A stretch of DNA of 19,669 nucleotides from DASXTC01 sp036505635 (GCA_036505635.1 DASXTC010000061.1:1-19669); one strand, 5' to 3'. Shown: positions 1 through 7,792, numbered from the stretch's first letter. Made by a program: numbers and translations. The notes: a model not told the origin generated them from the letters alone.

Positions 1-369
1 CGACGCGTCACCGGCGGCCCCGGGGGTGCAGGCGGTGCCGATCTTGCCGACATCGCATGTGCTGGTGCCGGTGTTGCAGTGCCCGCCGATCCGACGGCAG
101 TCGTTCACGCCGTTCGGGTCCTGATCCGCAGGGTGCTGCTCGGACCACTCGAAGTACGGGTCGTCAACCGTCCAGCCCTTCGCTCCGTCGCCCCCCTCGG
201 AGAGGAGGAAGCTCATCGACGCACGGGGGTTCTCGGTCGGGCGGACCTTCTCATTGGCCTGCAGGTGTTGACCGTGCGGACAGTTCGAACCGGGCGATTC
301 GATGGCCGGGACCGCGAACAGGAACGCAACAGTGATTACACGACACGCTCGTTGATGCGGCATTGCCAT
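1..369 (-). CDS. Partial secreted cysteine-containing protein (C-terminus beyond window)
   Basis: An open frame on the minus strand runs from an ATG at 369 (or the in-frame ATG at 363) through the left window edge, giving 123 codons with no stop. The N-terminus looks like a signal peptide: basic residues (HQRACR, about 5-10), then a hydrophobic stretch VITVAFLFAVPA (11-22), so export is inferred. The mature part is acidic and Gly/Asp/Asn-rich, with cysteines at about residues 30, 91, 98, 105 and 114. The last four are spaced C-x6-C-x6-C-x8-C, suggesting disulfides or metal binding. I do not recognise the family. The SD before the ATG is weak (GGGCGGA), so the exact start is uncertain. Two overlapping plus-strand frames here have arginine-rich, low-complexity translations and are shadows. 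Confidence 0.6.
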   Translation of the reverse strand, partial: MAMPHQRACRVITVAFLFAVPAIESPGSNCPHGQHLQANEKVRPTENPRASMSFLLSEGGDGAKGWTVDDPYFEWSEQHPADQDPNGVNDCRRIGGHCNTGTSTCDVGKIGTACTPGAAGDAS

Positions 370-601
370 TCGTCCGCCCAAGCACACTCGGCGCTCGTGG
401 GCTACCCCATCATCCCTCCGCGCAGAACTCCATTGCAATCCCCCCGTGAATGATCCGGGGAGAAGAGCACACAGGCTTTCGACGCCAGTCAACCGGAGAG
501 CGAGAGAGGTGAGAGAATTGCCGCCCCTTCTGAGTCGTGCTTGATTGACGATCGACTGGTCGGACGTGGGATCGCGAGTCTGTCCGGGTGAGGCGTCCGC
601 C

Positions 602-1873
602 TCAGTCGATCTCGATCCGCAGGTCCGGCACGTAGGGCCGCATCGAGGGCCGGCGCGGCGCCCTCGTGCCGGGGCGCCGGCCACGAGGACGTGCCGGGGG
701 GCGCGGAGCGGGGCGGGGCCGCTCCAGAAAGGCCGCCACCTCCTCGAGAAGGCCGGCCGGCTCGGGCCCGTTGAGCCGCACCCAGAGTCCCAGCAGCGGA
801 TCGGCCACGAGGTACCCCTGCCCGTCGCGCCGGATGAGCCCCACCTCCAGCAGCCACGCGAGGTAGTCGAGCGCCGTGGGGAGCGCCACCCGCAAGTGCC
901 CCGCGACACGAGACAGAGTCGCTCCTTCCTCACGGGCCAGAAGGTGGAGGATCGCGCGCACCGCGGCGTGGCCGCGGCTGCGCTCCACGAGCAGGTGGTA
1001 GTCGAAGCGGCACTCCTGATGAAGCGCGCCGAGCGGGGGATACAGCTCCGCGGCGAGCGCCGATGCGAGGTCCTCTCCGGCCGCCACGCGTCGGGCCAGA
1101 ATCTCGGCGTAGAGCGGGTGGCCGTTGGTGGCGTTCATCCAGAGTGAGATCTCGGATCCGGCCTCGCTTCCACCCGCCGACCCGCGCGGAGCCGCGGGAC
1201 ATCCCCGGATCGAGAGCAGCGCCGACAACTCGCGCTCGTCGAGCGGGGGGAGCCTCAGCCTGCGCATCGCCCCGCCGGCTTCCTTGTCGAACAGATCGAG
1301 AAGCGGTGCGGGCCGCGAGGCGGGCGAGACGGTGGCGATCACGGTGAGCGATCCGCCCCCGAGGTGCTCGGCCACGATCCTCAGGCAGTCGCGCAGCCCC
1401 GAGTGGCGGGAGAGCCTGGCGATCTCCGCCGCCTCATCCAGCAGGAGGGCCAGCGGACGGTTGGCCTCGCTGGCAACGGCCTCGGGATAGGAGAGAGCGA
1501 GATGGAGCAGCCGGGCGGGATCGGGGCGCCGCCGCACGGCTTCCTCGTTGAGGGAGGAGAGGATCCGCGCTGAGCGGGGAAGCGCGGTGGAATCGAGGCT
1601 GGCGCTCACGGCTCGCAGAATGCCGGACGTGAATCCCGTAGCGAAGGCGGCGGGCGTGGTGCAGAGCCGCTCCAGGTCCAGCAGGGGCACGATCGTCTGG
1701 CGCGCCGCAAGCTGGCTGGCGACCTGACGCAGCAGGGCGCTCTTGCCGGCTCCGCGGGGAGCCTCGATCACCTGGAGCCGCGCCGTCCCCGTGCGGGCCC
1801 CGTCCAATAGCTCCGCCTCGATCGCGACGCGGGGCACGTAGTGCCGGGGCCGGCCCGCGACCGCATCGATCAT
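602..1873 (-). CDS. AAA/STAND-type ATPase with winged-helix C-terminus, third gene of the hut operon
   Basis: The predicted protein has 423 aa and is cytoplasmic, with no signal or membrane segment. A Walker A motif (EAPRGAGKS, 37-45) and a Walker B motif (LALLLDE, 141-147) show a P-loop ATPase. NGHPLYAE near 250 resembles the sensor-2-like Gly/Pro motif of archaeal-type ATPases (ATPase_2 group). Residues about 302-365 read as a winged helix ending in GYLVADPLLGLWVR, like the C-terminal region of that group. The last ~40 residues are an Arg/Pro-rich basic tail. The ATG at 1871-1873 overlaps the hutU stop (ATGA), so translation is probably coupled to hutU. Family knowledge suggests a regulatory or DNA/protein-binding NTPase. 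Its substrate is unknown, and a role in histidine use is inferred only from position. No terminator is evident downstream. Confidence 0.85.
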   Translation of the reverse strand: MIDAVAGRPRHYVPRVAIEAELLDGARTGTARLQVIEAPRGAGKSALLRQVASQLAARQTIVPLLDLERLCTTPAAFATGFTSGILRAVSASLDSTALPRSARILSSLNEEAVRRRPDPARLLHLALSYPEAVASEANRPLALLLDEAAEIARLSRHSGLRDCLRIVAEHLGGGSLTVIATVSPASRPAPLLDLFDKEAGGAMRRLRLPPLDERELSALLSIRGCPAAPRGSAGGSEAGSEISLWMNATNGHPLYAEILARRVAAGEDLASALAAELYPPLGALHQECRFDYHLLVERSRGHAAVRAILHLLAREEGATLSRVAGHLRVALPTALDYLAWLLEVGLIRRDGQGYLVADPLLGLWVRLNGPEPAGLLEEVAAFLERPRPAPRPPARPRGRRPGTRAPRRPSMRPYVPDLRIEID

Positions 1874-3552
1874 GATCGAGGCTCATCCCGCGCGGGGAGC
1901 ATCGGGATCTTCACGCCCCGCTCCCTCGCGCAGCGGATCGCGTCGGGGTAACCGGCGTCGGCGTGGCGCATCACTCCGGTTCCCGGGTCGGCGGTCAGCA
2001 CGCGCTTGAGCCGTCGCCCCGCGTCCTCGGTGCCGTCCGCCACCACCACCATCCCCGCGTGGATCGACAGTCCGATGCCCACGCCGCCGCCGTGGTGCAC
2101 CGAGACCCACGTGGCGCCCGCCGAGGCGTTGAGCAGCGCGTTGAGGATTGGCCAGTCGGCCACGGCGTCGCTGCCGTCGCGCATCGCCTCGGTCTCGCGG
2201 TTGGGCGAGGCCACCGAGCCGGAATCCAGGTGATCGCGGCCGATCACGATCGGCGCCTTGATCTCCCCGCGCGCCACCAGGTCGTTGATGATCAGCCCGA
2301 AACGATCGCGCTCCCCGTATCCGAGCCAGCAGATCCGCGCCGGGAGCCCCTGGAACTTCACGCGCTCGCGGGCCATGCGTATCCAGCGGCACAGGGGTTC
2401 GTTGTCCGGGAAGGTCTCGAGGATCGCCTCGTCGGTGCGGTGGATATCCTGAGGGTCGCCCGACAGCGCGGCCCACCTGAAGGGGCCCCGGCCCTCACAG
2501 AACTGCGGCCGGATGTAGGCCGGCACGAATCCGGGGAAGTCGAAGGCGTTCTCCACGCCGGCGGCCTTTGCCTGGCCGCGGATGTTGTTGCCGTAGTCGA
2601 AGACGATCGACCCGAGCTTTTCGAAGGCGAGCATCGCCCGCACCTGGTCGGCCATCGAGCGCATCGCCATCTCGACGTAGCGCGCCGGCTCGGCGCGGCG
2701 CAGTGCGAGCGCCTCATTGTACGGGATGCCGTGGGGGACGTAGCCGTTGAGGTTATCGTGGGCGCTCGTCTGATCGGTCACGAGGTCGGGGGCGATGCCG
2801 CGGCGCGCCATCTCAGTGTAGACCTCGGCCGCGTTTCCCAGAAGCGCGACGGAGATCGACTCGCCGCGCGCGCGTGCGCCCTGCGCGAGACCGAGAGCCG
2901 CGTCCAGATCGGTCTCCATCCGGTCGCAGTAGCGCGTGGCCAGCCTGCGCTCGATGCGCGCGCGGTCCACCTCCACCGCGAGGACCACCGCCTCGTTCAT
3001 CGTGCCGGCCAGAGGCTGGGCGCCTCCCATCCCTCCGAGGCCCGCCGTCAGGATGAGGCGCCCCTTGAGGGTCCCCCCGAAGTGCCGTCGCGCCGCCTGG
3101 GCGAACGTCTCGTAGGTCCCCTGCAGGATCCCCTGCGTGCCGATGTAGATCCATGAGCCGGCGGTCATCTGCCCGTACATCATGAGTCCCTGCGCTTCGA
3201 GATCGCGGAAGTGCTCCCAGGTGGCCCAGGCCGGCACCAGCATCGCGTTGGAGATCAGGACTCGCGGCGCGCCCGGGTGCGTCGTGAAGATGCCGGTCGG
3301 CTTTCCCGACTGGACGAGCAGCGTTTCGTCGTCGGCCAGGGAGCGAAGCGAGCGGACAATCGCCTCGTAGCACTCCCAGTTGCGCGCGGCTTTGCCCGAC
3401 CCGCCGTAAACGATGAGCTGGTCGGGGTTCTCGGCCACGTCCGGGTCGAGGTTGTTCATGAGCATCCGCAGCGCGGCCTCCTGCCCCCATCCCCTGCACG
3501 ACAGCTCCGTGCCGCGCGGCGCCCTTATCTGTCTCGAGGCCGTCTGCTTCAT
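1870..3552 (-). CDS. hutU: Urocanate hydratase (urocanase)
   Basis: This 560-aa protein matches the usual urocanase length of about 557 aa. It converts urocanate to imidazolone propionate, the second step of histidine degradation, using tightly bound NAD+ in the cytosol. The signature FQGLPARICW at 400-409 places the active-site Cys at 408, equivalent to Cys410 of the Pseudomonas enzyme. YGGSGKAARNWE (49-60), TAGSWIYIGTQG (130-141) and the glycine-rich GLGGMGGAQP (171-180) are classic conserved blocks. The ATG at 3550-3552 overlaps the hutH stop by four bases, and the gene's own stop overlaps the downstream ATPase start the same way. The frame stays open far upstream through hutH, but that extension is a high-GC shadow: conserved urocanase sequence begins near this ATG. 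Confidence 0.97.
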   Translation of the reverse strand: MKQTASRQIRAPRGTELSCRGWGQEAALRMLMNNLDPDVAENPDQLIVYGGSGKAARNWECYEAIVRSLRSLADDETLLVQSGKPTGIFTTHPGAPRVLISNAMLVPAWATWEHFRDLEAQGLMMYGQMTAGSWIYIGTQGILQGTYETFAQAARRHFGGTLKGRLILTAGLGGMGGAQPLAGTMNEAVVLAVEVDRARIERRLATRYCDRMETDLDAALGLAQGARARGESISVALLGNAAEVYTEMARRGIAPDLVTDQTSAHDNLNGYVPHGIPYNEALALRRAEPARYVEMAMRSMADQVRAMLAFEKLGSIVFDYGNNIRGQAKAAGVENAFDFPGFVPAYIRPQFCEGRGPFRWAALSGDPQDIHRTDEAILETFPDNEPLCRWIRMARERVKFQGLPARICWLGYGERDRFGLIINDLVARGEIKAPIVIGRDHLDSGSVASPNRETEAMRDGSDAVADWPILNALLNASAGATWVSVHHGGGVGIGLSIHAGMVVVADGTEDAGRRLKRVLTADPGTGVMRHADAGYPDAIRCARERGVKIPMLPARDEPRS

Positions 3553-5078
3553 GACAGCGCCCCCGTGATCGATTCGGCGGCGCGCCGGAACGCTCCTTCC
3601 CGCATCATGACTCGCATCGCCTCGATATCCCCCGACAGCACGCGGTCGGACGTCAGCTCGGGAACCCTGGCGCGCGCCGCCTGGTGCACCGCTTCGAGCG
3701 CGGGGGAGCTCTTCAGCGGGCGGCGCAGATCCAGCGCCGCGGCGGCGGTCATCAGCTCGATGGCCAGCACCGCCTCGAGGTTCTCCACGACGCGGGCCGC
3801 CTTCAGCGCGGCCCCCACGCCCATCGACACGTGGTCCTCCTTGCCCGCTCCCGTGGGGATCGAGTCGACGCTGGCCGGATGCGAGAGTCCCTTGCACTCC
3901 GACACGAGCGCGGCCGAGGTGATCTGCGCCATCATCAGGCCCGACTCCAGGCCGGGGCTCCGGGCAAGGAAGGCCGGCAGACCGCTCATGGCGGGATTGA
4001 CGAGCCGGTCGGTCCTGCGCTCCGAGATCGAGGCGGCGTCGGTGGCCGCGATGCACATCAGGTCCATCGCCTGGGCGACGGGCGCGCCGTGAAAGTTGCC
4101 CCCGGGCAGCGCCTCTCCATTCTCGGGGAAGAAGATCGGGTTGTCGGTCACGGCGTTCATCTCGATCTCGAGCACGCTCCGGACATACCCGAGCGCGTCG
4201 CGCGCGGCGCCGTGGACCTGGGGGATGCAACGAAGCGAGTAGGAGTCCTGGACCTTGCCGCACGCCCGATGCGATTCCATCAGCCCGCTTCCCGCCAGCA
4301 GCCGGCGCATGTTCGCCGCGCACGCCGCGTGTCCGGGGTGACGCCGAAGCCGGGCGAGCCGCTCGTCGAAGGGGCGGCCGCTTCCCAGCAGCGCGTCGAG
4401 GGTCATGGCGCCGGCCACGTCGGCCTGGGTCATCAGGGACTCGGCCTGAAGGAGCGAGACCGCGCCCGACGCTGTCATCGCCTGCGTGCCATTGACCAGC
4501 GCGAGCCCCTCGCGGCTCGCGAGCCGCAACGGCTTGATCCCGGCCCGATCCATGGCCGGTGCCGCCGGCTGACGCTGTCCGCGGGAGAAGACATCCCCCT
4601 CGCCCATCAAGGTCAGGCTCAGGTGCGCCAGAGGCGCGAGATCGCCGCTGGCCCCCACCGACCCGCGCGACGGGATGTACGGGATGACGTCCGCGTTGAG
4701 AAGGGAGAGGAGCGAATCGATCAGCTCCACGCGGACGGCGGAGTGCCCCTGGGCGAGGACCGCCGCCCGCAGCACCATCATGACCCGCACGACGGGAACC
4801 GTGAGCGGCTCCCCCGTCCCCGAGCAGTGGCTGCGGATCAGGTTCTCCTGAAGCAGCTCGACGTCGCGGTCGGAGATCCGGACATCGCTGAGCAGGCCGA
4901 ACCCCGTGTTGGCGCCGTAAATCGGCTCGCCGCGCGCGAGCAGCGCCTCGAAGGCCGCGCGACAGGAGGCCACCCGCCCGCGCGCGCCGGCCTCCAGCTC
5001 GAAACGCGCGCCGCCGCTCGCCGCCAGGGCCAGGGCATCGAATGTGAGAGGGTCGGTGCCGATTTGAATGGTCGTCAT
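3549..5078 (-). CDS. hutH: Histidine ammonia-lyase
   Basis: This 509-aa protein has the family's normal length and catalyses non-oxidative deamination of L-histidine to urocanate, the first step of histidine degradation. The MIO cofactor-forming triad Ala-Ser-Gly lies at 143-145 in GSVGASGDLAPLAHL. The catalytic tyrosine block is IYGANTGFG (Tyr54). It is the first gene of a tightly coupled operon with hutU and an ATPase. The ATG at 5078 follows a roughly 36-nt leader that is pyrimidine-rich and has no clear SD, although the protein starts correctly here. A promoter (GTGACC, 16 nt, TAGGAT) lies just upstream, in the 148-bp gap shared with divergent purA. No hutC or other regulator gene is present in the window. 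Confidence 0.97.
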   Translation of the reverse strand: MTTIQIGTDPLTFDALALAASGGARFELEAGARGRVASCRAAFEALLARGEPIYGANTGFGLLSDVRISDRDVELLQENLIRSHCSGTGEPLTVPVVRVMMVLRAAVLAQGHSAVRVELIDSLLSLLNADVIPYIPSRGSVGASGDLAPLAHLSLTLMGEGDVFSRGQRQPAAPAMDRAGIKPLRLASREGLALVNGTQAMTASGAVSLLQAESLMTQADVAGAMTLDALLGSGRPFDERLARLRRHPGHAACAANMRRLLAGSGLMESHRACGKVQDSYSLRCIPQVHGAARDALGYVRSVLEIEMNAVTDNPIFFPENGEALPGGNFHGAPVAQAMDLMCIAATDAASISERRTDRLVNPAMSGLPAFLARSPGLESGLMMAQITSAALVSECKGLSHPASVDSIPTGAGKEDHVSMGVGAALKAARVVENLEAVLAIELMTAAAALDLRRPLKSSPALEAVHQAARARVPELTSDRVLSGDIEAMRVMMREGAFRRAAESITGALS

Positions 5079-5114
5079 AGAGGCCGGGAGAAGCGTGCCG
5101 TAAGAGCCTGAGGC

Positions 5115-5142
5115 ATCCTACCACATGGCTCCGGCGGGTCAC
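5115..5142 (-). promoter_or_regulatory. Candidate sigma-70 promoter of the hutH-hutU-ATPase operon
   Basis: On the minus strand GTGACC (4 of 6 to TTGACA) at 5142-5137 is followed after 16 nt by TAGGAT (5120-5115). Transcription would start near 5108, about 30 nt before the hutH ATG. The same TAGGAT hexamer occurs upstream of tRNA-Lys and the GT-C gene starting at 12847, which supports it as a -10 of this organism. Confidence 0.45.
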
Positions 5143-5167
5143 ATCGGACGGCCGCCGATACCGCCTG

Positions 5168-5176
5168 TGATATACT
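5168..5176 (+). promoter_or_regulatory. Candidate extended -10 promoter of purA
   Basis: TGATATACT combines a TGn extension with a near-consensus TATACT hexamer (5171-5176). No good -35 is visible at 16-18 nt, which is common for extended -10 promoters. Transcription would start near 5183, leaving a leader of about 44 nt before the preferred ATG at 5227. Confidence 0.5.
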
Positions 5177-5193
5177 CCGCGGCTGGTTGGATG

Positions 5194-5215
5194 GCCTGAG
5201 GTGAGAGCCTCGGGC
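5194..5215 (+). promoter_or_regulatory. Stem-loop in the purA 5' leader
   Basis: GCCTGAGG (5194-5201) pairs with CCTCGGGC (5208-5215) over eight positions, including one G-U, around the 6-nt loop TGAGAG. It ends 11 nt before the ATG at 5227, next to the G-rich ribosome-binding stretch GGGTGGGG. It may influence translation initiation. It does not match a riboswitch I know. Confidence 0.35.
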
Positions 5216-5226
5216 GGGTGGGGATG

Positions 5227-6549
5227 ATGGCTAATATCGTATTGATCGGCGGTCAGTGGGGGGACGAAGGGAAAGGCAAGGTCGTCGATCTGCTCACGCC
5301 CCACTTCGACATCGTCGGACGATACTCCGGCGGGCCCAACGCCGGCCACACGGTCCGGCGAGGCGACAGAAAATACGCGCTGCGCCACATCCCGTCGGGG
5401 ATCCTGACCCCCGCGGTCTCCTGCATCATTGGGAACGGCGTGGTCGTGGATCCCGCCGCGTTGCTCGAGGAGATCGGGTTCCTGACCGGCGCGGGTGTGT
5501 CGCTCAAGAGTCGATTCTGGATCAGCAACCGCGCGCACGTCATCCTGCCTCCCTACATCGAGTGGGAGACCAGGCGGGAGGAGTCGGACACGGGCCGCAA
5601 GATCGGGACGACCCGACGCGGAGTCGGGCCCGCGTATGCCGCCAAGATCACGCGGACCGGAATCCGCATCATCGATCTGTACGATCCCGGGACGCTGGCG
5701 GCCAGGCTGTCGGACGCCGTGGCTTTGTTCGAGGGGGGCGAGAGGCTCGGCGGATCTCCCTCGGGCGCCGCCGGCGCCGAGATCGCGCGCCTCGTCTCGG
5801 CCTGCGCCTCACACGCGGAGGCCCTCAAGCCCTTCGTCACCGACACGGTCCGACTGCTTGGCGACCGGATCCGGGCCGGCTCCAGCGTGCTGTTCGAGGG
5901 GGCCCAGGGGACCATGCTCGACATCGATCATGGTTCCTATCCCTACGTGACATCATCCAGCTCGACGGCCGGGGGAGCCTGTACGGGGCTGGGAGTCAGC
6001 CCCACGCAGATCGACGGCGTGATGGGGGTCTTCAAGGCCTACTCCACGCGCGTGGGGGAGGGACCCTTTCCCACGGAACAGACCGGTGCGCCTGGCGAGC
6101 GCCTGCGCGAGCGCGGGCACGAGTACGGGACGGTGACCGGGCGTCCGCGCCGGTGCGGGTGGTTCGACGCGGTGGCGGCGCGCTACGCGGCCCGGATCAA
6201 CGGCATGGATTGCGCCGCGTTGACCCTGCTGGACGTGCTGGACGGCTTCGACGAGCTCCAGATCTGCACGGCCTACCGGCATGGCGGCTCCGTCATCAAG
6301 GAGTTTCCCGTCGAGCCCTGGATCCTCTCTGACTGCACGCCGGTCTACACCAAGGTCGCCGGGTGGAAGAACGACACCACGGAGTGCCGCACCGTCGAAG
6401 CCCTGCCCGGGCCGGCCCTCGACTACGTCAAGACGATCGAGGACCTCATCGAGTGCGACATCGACCTTGTCTCGGTGGGGCCGACTCCTGAAGGGAGCAT
6501 CGTCAGGCCGGTCTCCAAGCTCTCCGCGTGGCTGGAGGATGCGGAATAG
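5227..6549 (+). CDS. purA: Adenylosuccinate synthetase
   Basis: This 440-aa cytosolic enzyme uses GTP to join IMP and aspartate, the first committed step from IMP to AMP. The N-terminal GGQWGDEGKGK carries catalytic Asp13, and GGPNAGHTV carries His41, at the same numbers as the E. coli enzyme. GTTRRGVGPAYAAKITR (IMP-site region), FEGAQGTMLDIDHG and TGRPRRCGWFDAVA are further family blocks, and the length is close to the usual 430 aa. The start is chosen at ATG 5227 because it gives the standard MANIV beginning. An adjacent ATG at 5224 and a GTG at 5218 are in frame and would add only one or three residues. It diverges from hutH and is followed by a strong hairpin and a cold-shock gene. Confidence 0.97.
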   Translation: MANIVLIGGQWGDEGKGKVVDLLTPHFDIVGRYSGGPNAGHTVRRGDRKYALRHIPSGILTPAVSCIIGNGVVVDPAALLEEIGFLTGAGVSLKSRFWISNRAHVILPPYIEWETRREESDTGRKIGTTRRGVGPAYAAKITRTGIRIIDLYDPGTLAARLSDAVALFEGGERLGGSPSGAAGAEIARLVSACASHAEALKPFVTDTVRLLGDRIRAGSSVLFEGAQGTMLDIDHGSYPYVTSSSSTAGGACTGLGVSPTQIDGVMGVFKAYSTRVGEGPFPTEQTGAPGERLRERGHEYGTVTGRPRRCGWFDAVAARYAARINGMDCAALTLLDVLDGFDELQICTAYRHGGSVIKEFPVEPWILSDCTPVYTKVAGWKNDTTECRTVEALPGPALDYVKTIEDLIECDIDLVSVGPTPEGSIVRPVSKLSAWLEDAE

Positions 6550-6569
6550 AGCCGTCGGACGTCGCATTC

Positions 6570-6595
6570 GCCGGCCGTCTCAGCGGGACGCCGGC
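6570..6595 (+). terminator. Strong hairpin downstream of purA (terminator or attenuator candidate)
   Basis: Twenty nt after the purA stop, GCCGG-(C)-CGTCTC pairs with GGGACG-CCGGC around the 3-nt loop AGC: eleven base pairs, one of them G-U, with a single bulged C. No T-tract follows, so it is not a textbook intrinsic terminator. It may instead protect the purA mRNA 3' end, or partly separate purA from the cold-shock gene. Confidence 0.4.
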
Positions 6596-6666
6596 TCCGC
6601 ATACGGTGAACGGGCCGGGCCCAAAGGGATTCGGATGCACCATTCGTCGAGGATGAGGCGCTGCCA

Positions 6667-6879
6667 ATGGCAAGTGGCACGATCAAGAAGGTGATGAAGG
6701 ACCGCGGATTCGGGTTCATCCGCACGGGCGAGGGCAAGGAGGTTTTCTTCCACCGCAGCGAGTGCCGGACCGTCGAGTTCGACAACCTGGAGCAGGGCCA
6801 GAACGTCGACTTCGACGAGGAAAACGATCCGAAGGGACCGCGCGCACGCAACGTGCGGGCCGCCGCCGGAAAACAGTGA
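6667..6879 (+). CDS. CspA-family cold-shock protein
   Basis: This 70-aa protein is a single cold-shock (OB-fold) domain that binds single-stranded nucleic acid and acts as an RNA chaperone. The RNP1-like motif GFGFI (14-18) and RNP2-like VFFHRS (26-31) are both present, and the length matches the family (65-75 aa). The N-terminus MASGTIKKV is typical, and a purine-rich SD (GAGGATGAGG) lies 9 nt upstream, supporting this ATG. It lies 117 nt downstream of purA. I found no clear -10/-35 in that gap, so it may be read from purA or from a promoter I could not see. The sequence does not show whether it is cold-induced or constitutive. Confidence 0.93.
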   Translation: MASGTIKKVMKDRGFGFIRTGEGKEVFFHRSECRTVEFDNLEQGQNVDFDEENDPKGPRARNVRAAAGKQ

Positions 6880-6908
6880 GGCGGCACGTGCTCCGCGGTG
6901 AGCCGCGC

Positions 6909-6924
6909 AGCCGGCTCTCCGGCT
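6909..6924. terminator. Hairpin between convergent cold-shock and hydrolase genes
   Basis: AGCCGG and CCGGCT form a perfect 6-bp stem with loop CTCT, centred in the 58-bp gap between the convergent gene ends at 6879 and 6938. The symmetry would serve both directions. There is no T-tract on either side. Confidence 0.3.
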
Positions 6925-6937
6925 TCGCCGCCGCGTT

Positions 6938-7792
6938 CTACTCGAGCTGACGCCGCAGGAAAGCGATGGTGCGCGACCAGGCGGCGGTGGCCGCCCGGAG
7001 GTTCGCCCCGTCACGGCCATCCTGAGCCCGCAGGAAACCGTGGCCCGCCCCCGGGTAGATCTCGTGCTCGTAGGTCTTGCCGAGCTTCTTCATCTGAGCG
7101 TCGGCCGCGTCGATGGTGGCGTTGACGCGCGCGTCGTCGCCGCCATAGAGGCCGAGGACCGGGGCCTCGATCGAGGCGAACGCCTCAGGGGCGGACGGCG
7201 AGGTGCCGTAATAGACCACCGCGGCCCTCAGGTCCGGCTGCGCCGCGGCGTATGAGAAGCTGGTCGCCCCGCCCCAGCAGAATCCGATGACCGCCGTCTT
7301 GCCGCTCGAGGCCGGCAGGCGCATCGCGTGGTCTCTCACGGCGTTGAGGCGCTCGATGACCTCGCCGGAAGGAAGACCGCTCACCAGCTTCACGACCTCG
7401 TCGCGGCCGGCTGTCGCCTCGGTCCCTCCACCGCCGGGAGCATGCCCCGACACGAGGTCGGGCGCCACCGCGATGAAGCCTTCCTTGGCGAGCTGATCGG
7501 CCACCGACCGGATCCACTCGCTCAGCCCGAAGATCTCGTGGACCACCAGCACGACGGGCGCCTTCTCCTTGCGCTCCGGATAGACCACCCACGCCCGCAC
7601 TCCCTTGATGTCCACCCACTCGCCGTGCCGCGCCGACTTCTCCAGGGCCGCCTTGGCCGTGTCGGCCGAAGGGGGCGGACTCTCCGGCTCGGCCGCGCGC
7701 GGTGCCTCGCCGCCGGACGGCGCCACGAGGGCCAGCGCGAACGCGACCGCAAGCAGGCGGCCGTCCCCGTGCCTCGATCGACTCAATCTCAT
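6938..7792 (-). CDS. Secreted dienelactone-hydrolase-family alpha/beta hydrolase
   Basis: This 284-aa protein has a signal-peptide-like N-terminus (RLLAVAFALALVAP, 12-25) followed by a Pro/Ser/Glu-rich linker and an alpha/beta hydrolase domain from about residue 58. The dienelactone hydrolase triad is visible: Cys172 in GFCWGG, Asp219/220 in YGGDDARV and His251 in GAGHGF. Glu86 in HEIFGL is also conserved. Family members hydrolyse lactones or esters, and the true substrate here is unknown. Export to the periplasm is inferred. The ATG overlaps the upstream peptidase stop (ATGA) and has a strong SD (GAGGAGGAGAG), so the two are co-translated. A secreted peptidase-hydrolase pair suggests breakdown of external substrates. 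Confidence 0.9.
   Translation of the reverse strand: MRLSRSRHGDGRLLAVAFALALVAPSGGEAPRAAEPESPPPSADTAKAALEKSARHGEWVDIKGVRAWVVYPERKEKAPVVLVVHEIFGLSEWIRSVADQLAKEGFIAVAPDLVSGHAPGGGGTEATAGRDEVVKLVSGLPSGEVIERLNAVRDHAMRLPASSGKTAVIGFCWGGATSFSYAAAQPDLRAAVVYYGTSPSAPEAFASIEAPVLGLYGGDDARVNATIDAADAQMKKLGKTYEHEIYPGAGHGFLRAQDGRDGANLRAATAAWSRTIAFLRRQLE

Noticed and set aside
370..601. Possible gene or RNA in the longest gap
   Set aside because: Frames here are short and low-complexity, and I see no convincing promoter, hairpin or tRNA-like fold.
5218..5223. GTG at 5218 as the purA start
   Set aside because: It adds MGM before the standard MANIV beginning, and the ATG at 5227 gives the typical family N-terminus and better numbering of Asp13 and His41.
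1870..5538. A 1222-codon minus-strand frame that could be a urocanase fusion protein
   Set aside because: Everything upstream of 3552 is Arg/Gly-rich sequence without conserved blocks and overlaps hutH in another frame. hutU has its full normal length from 3552.
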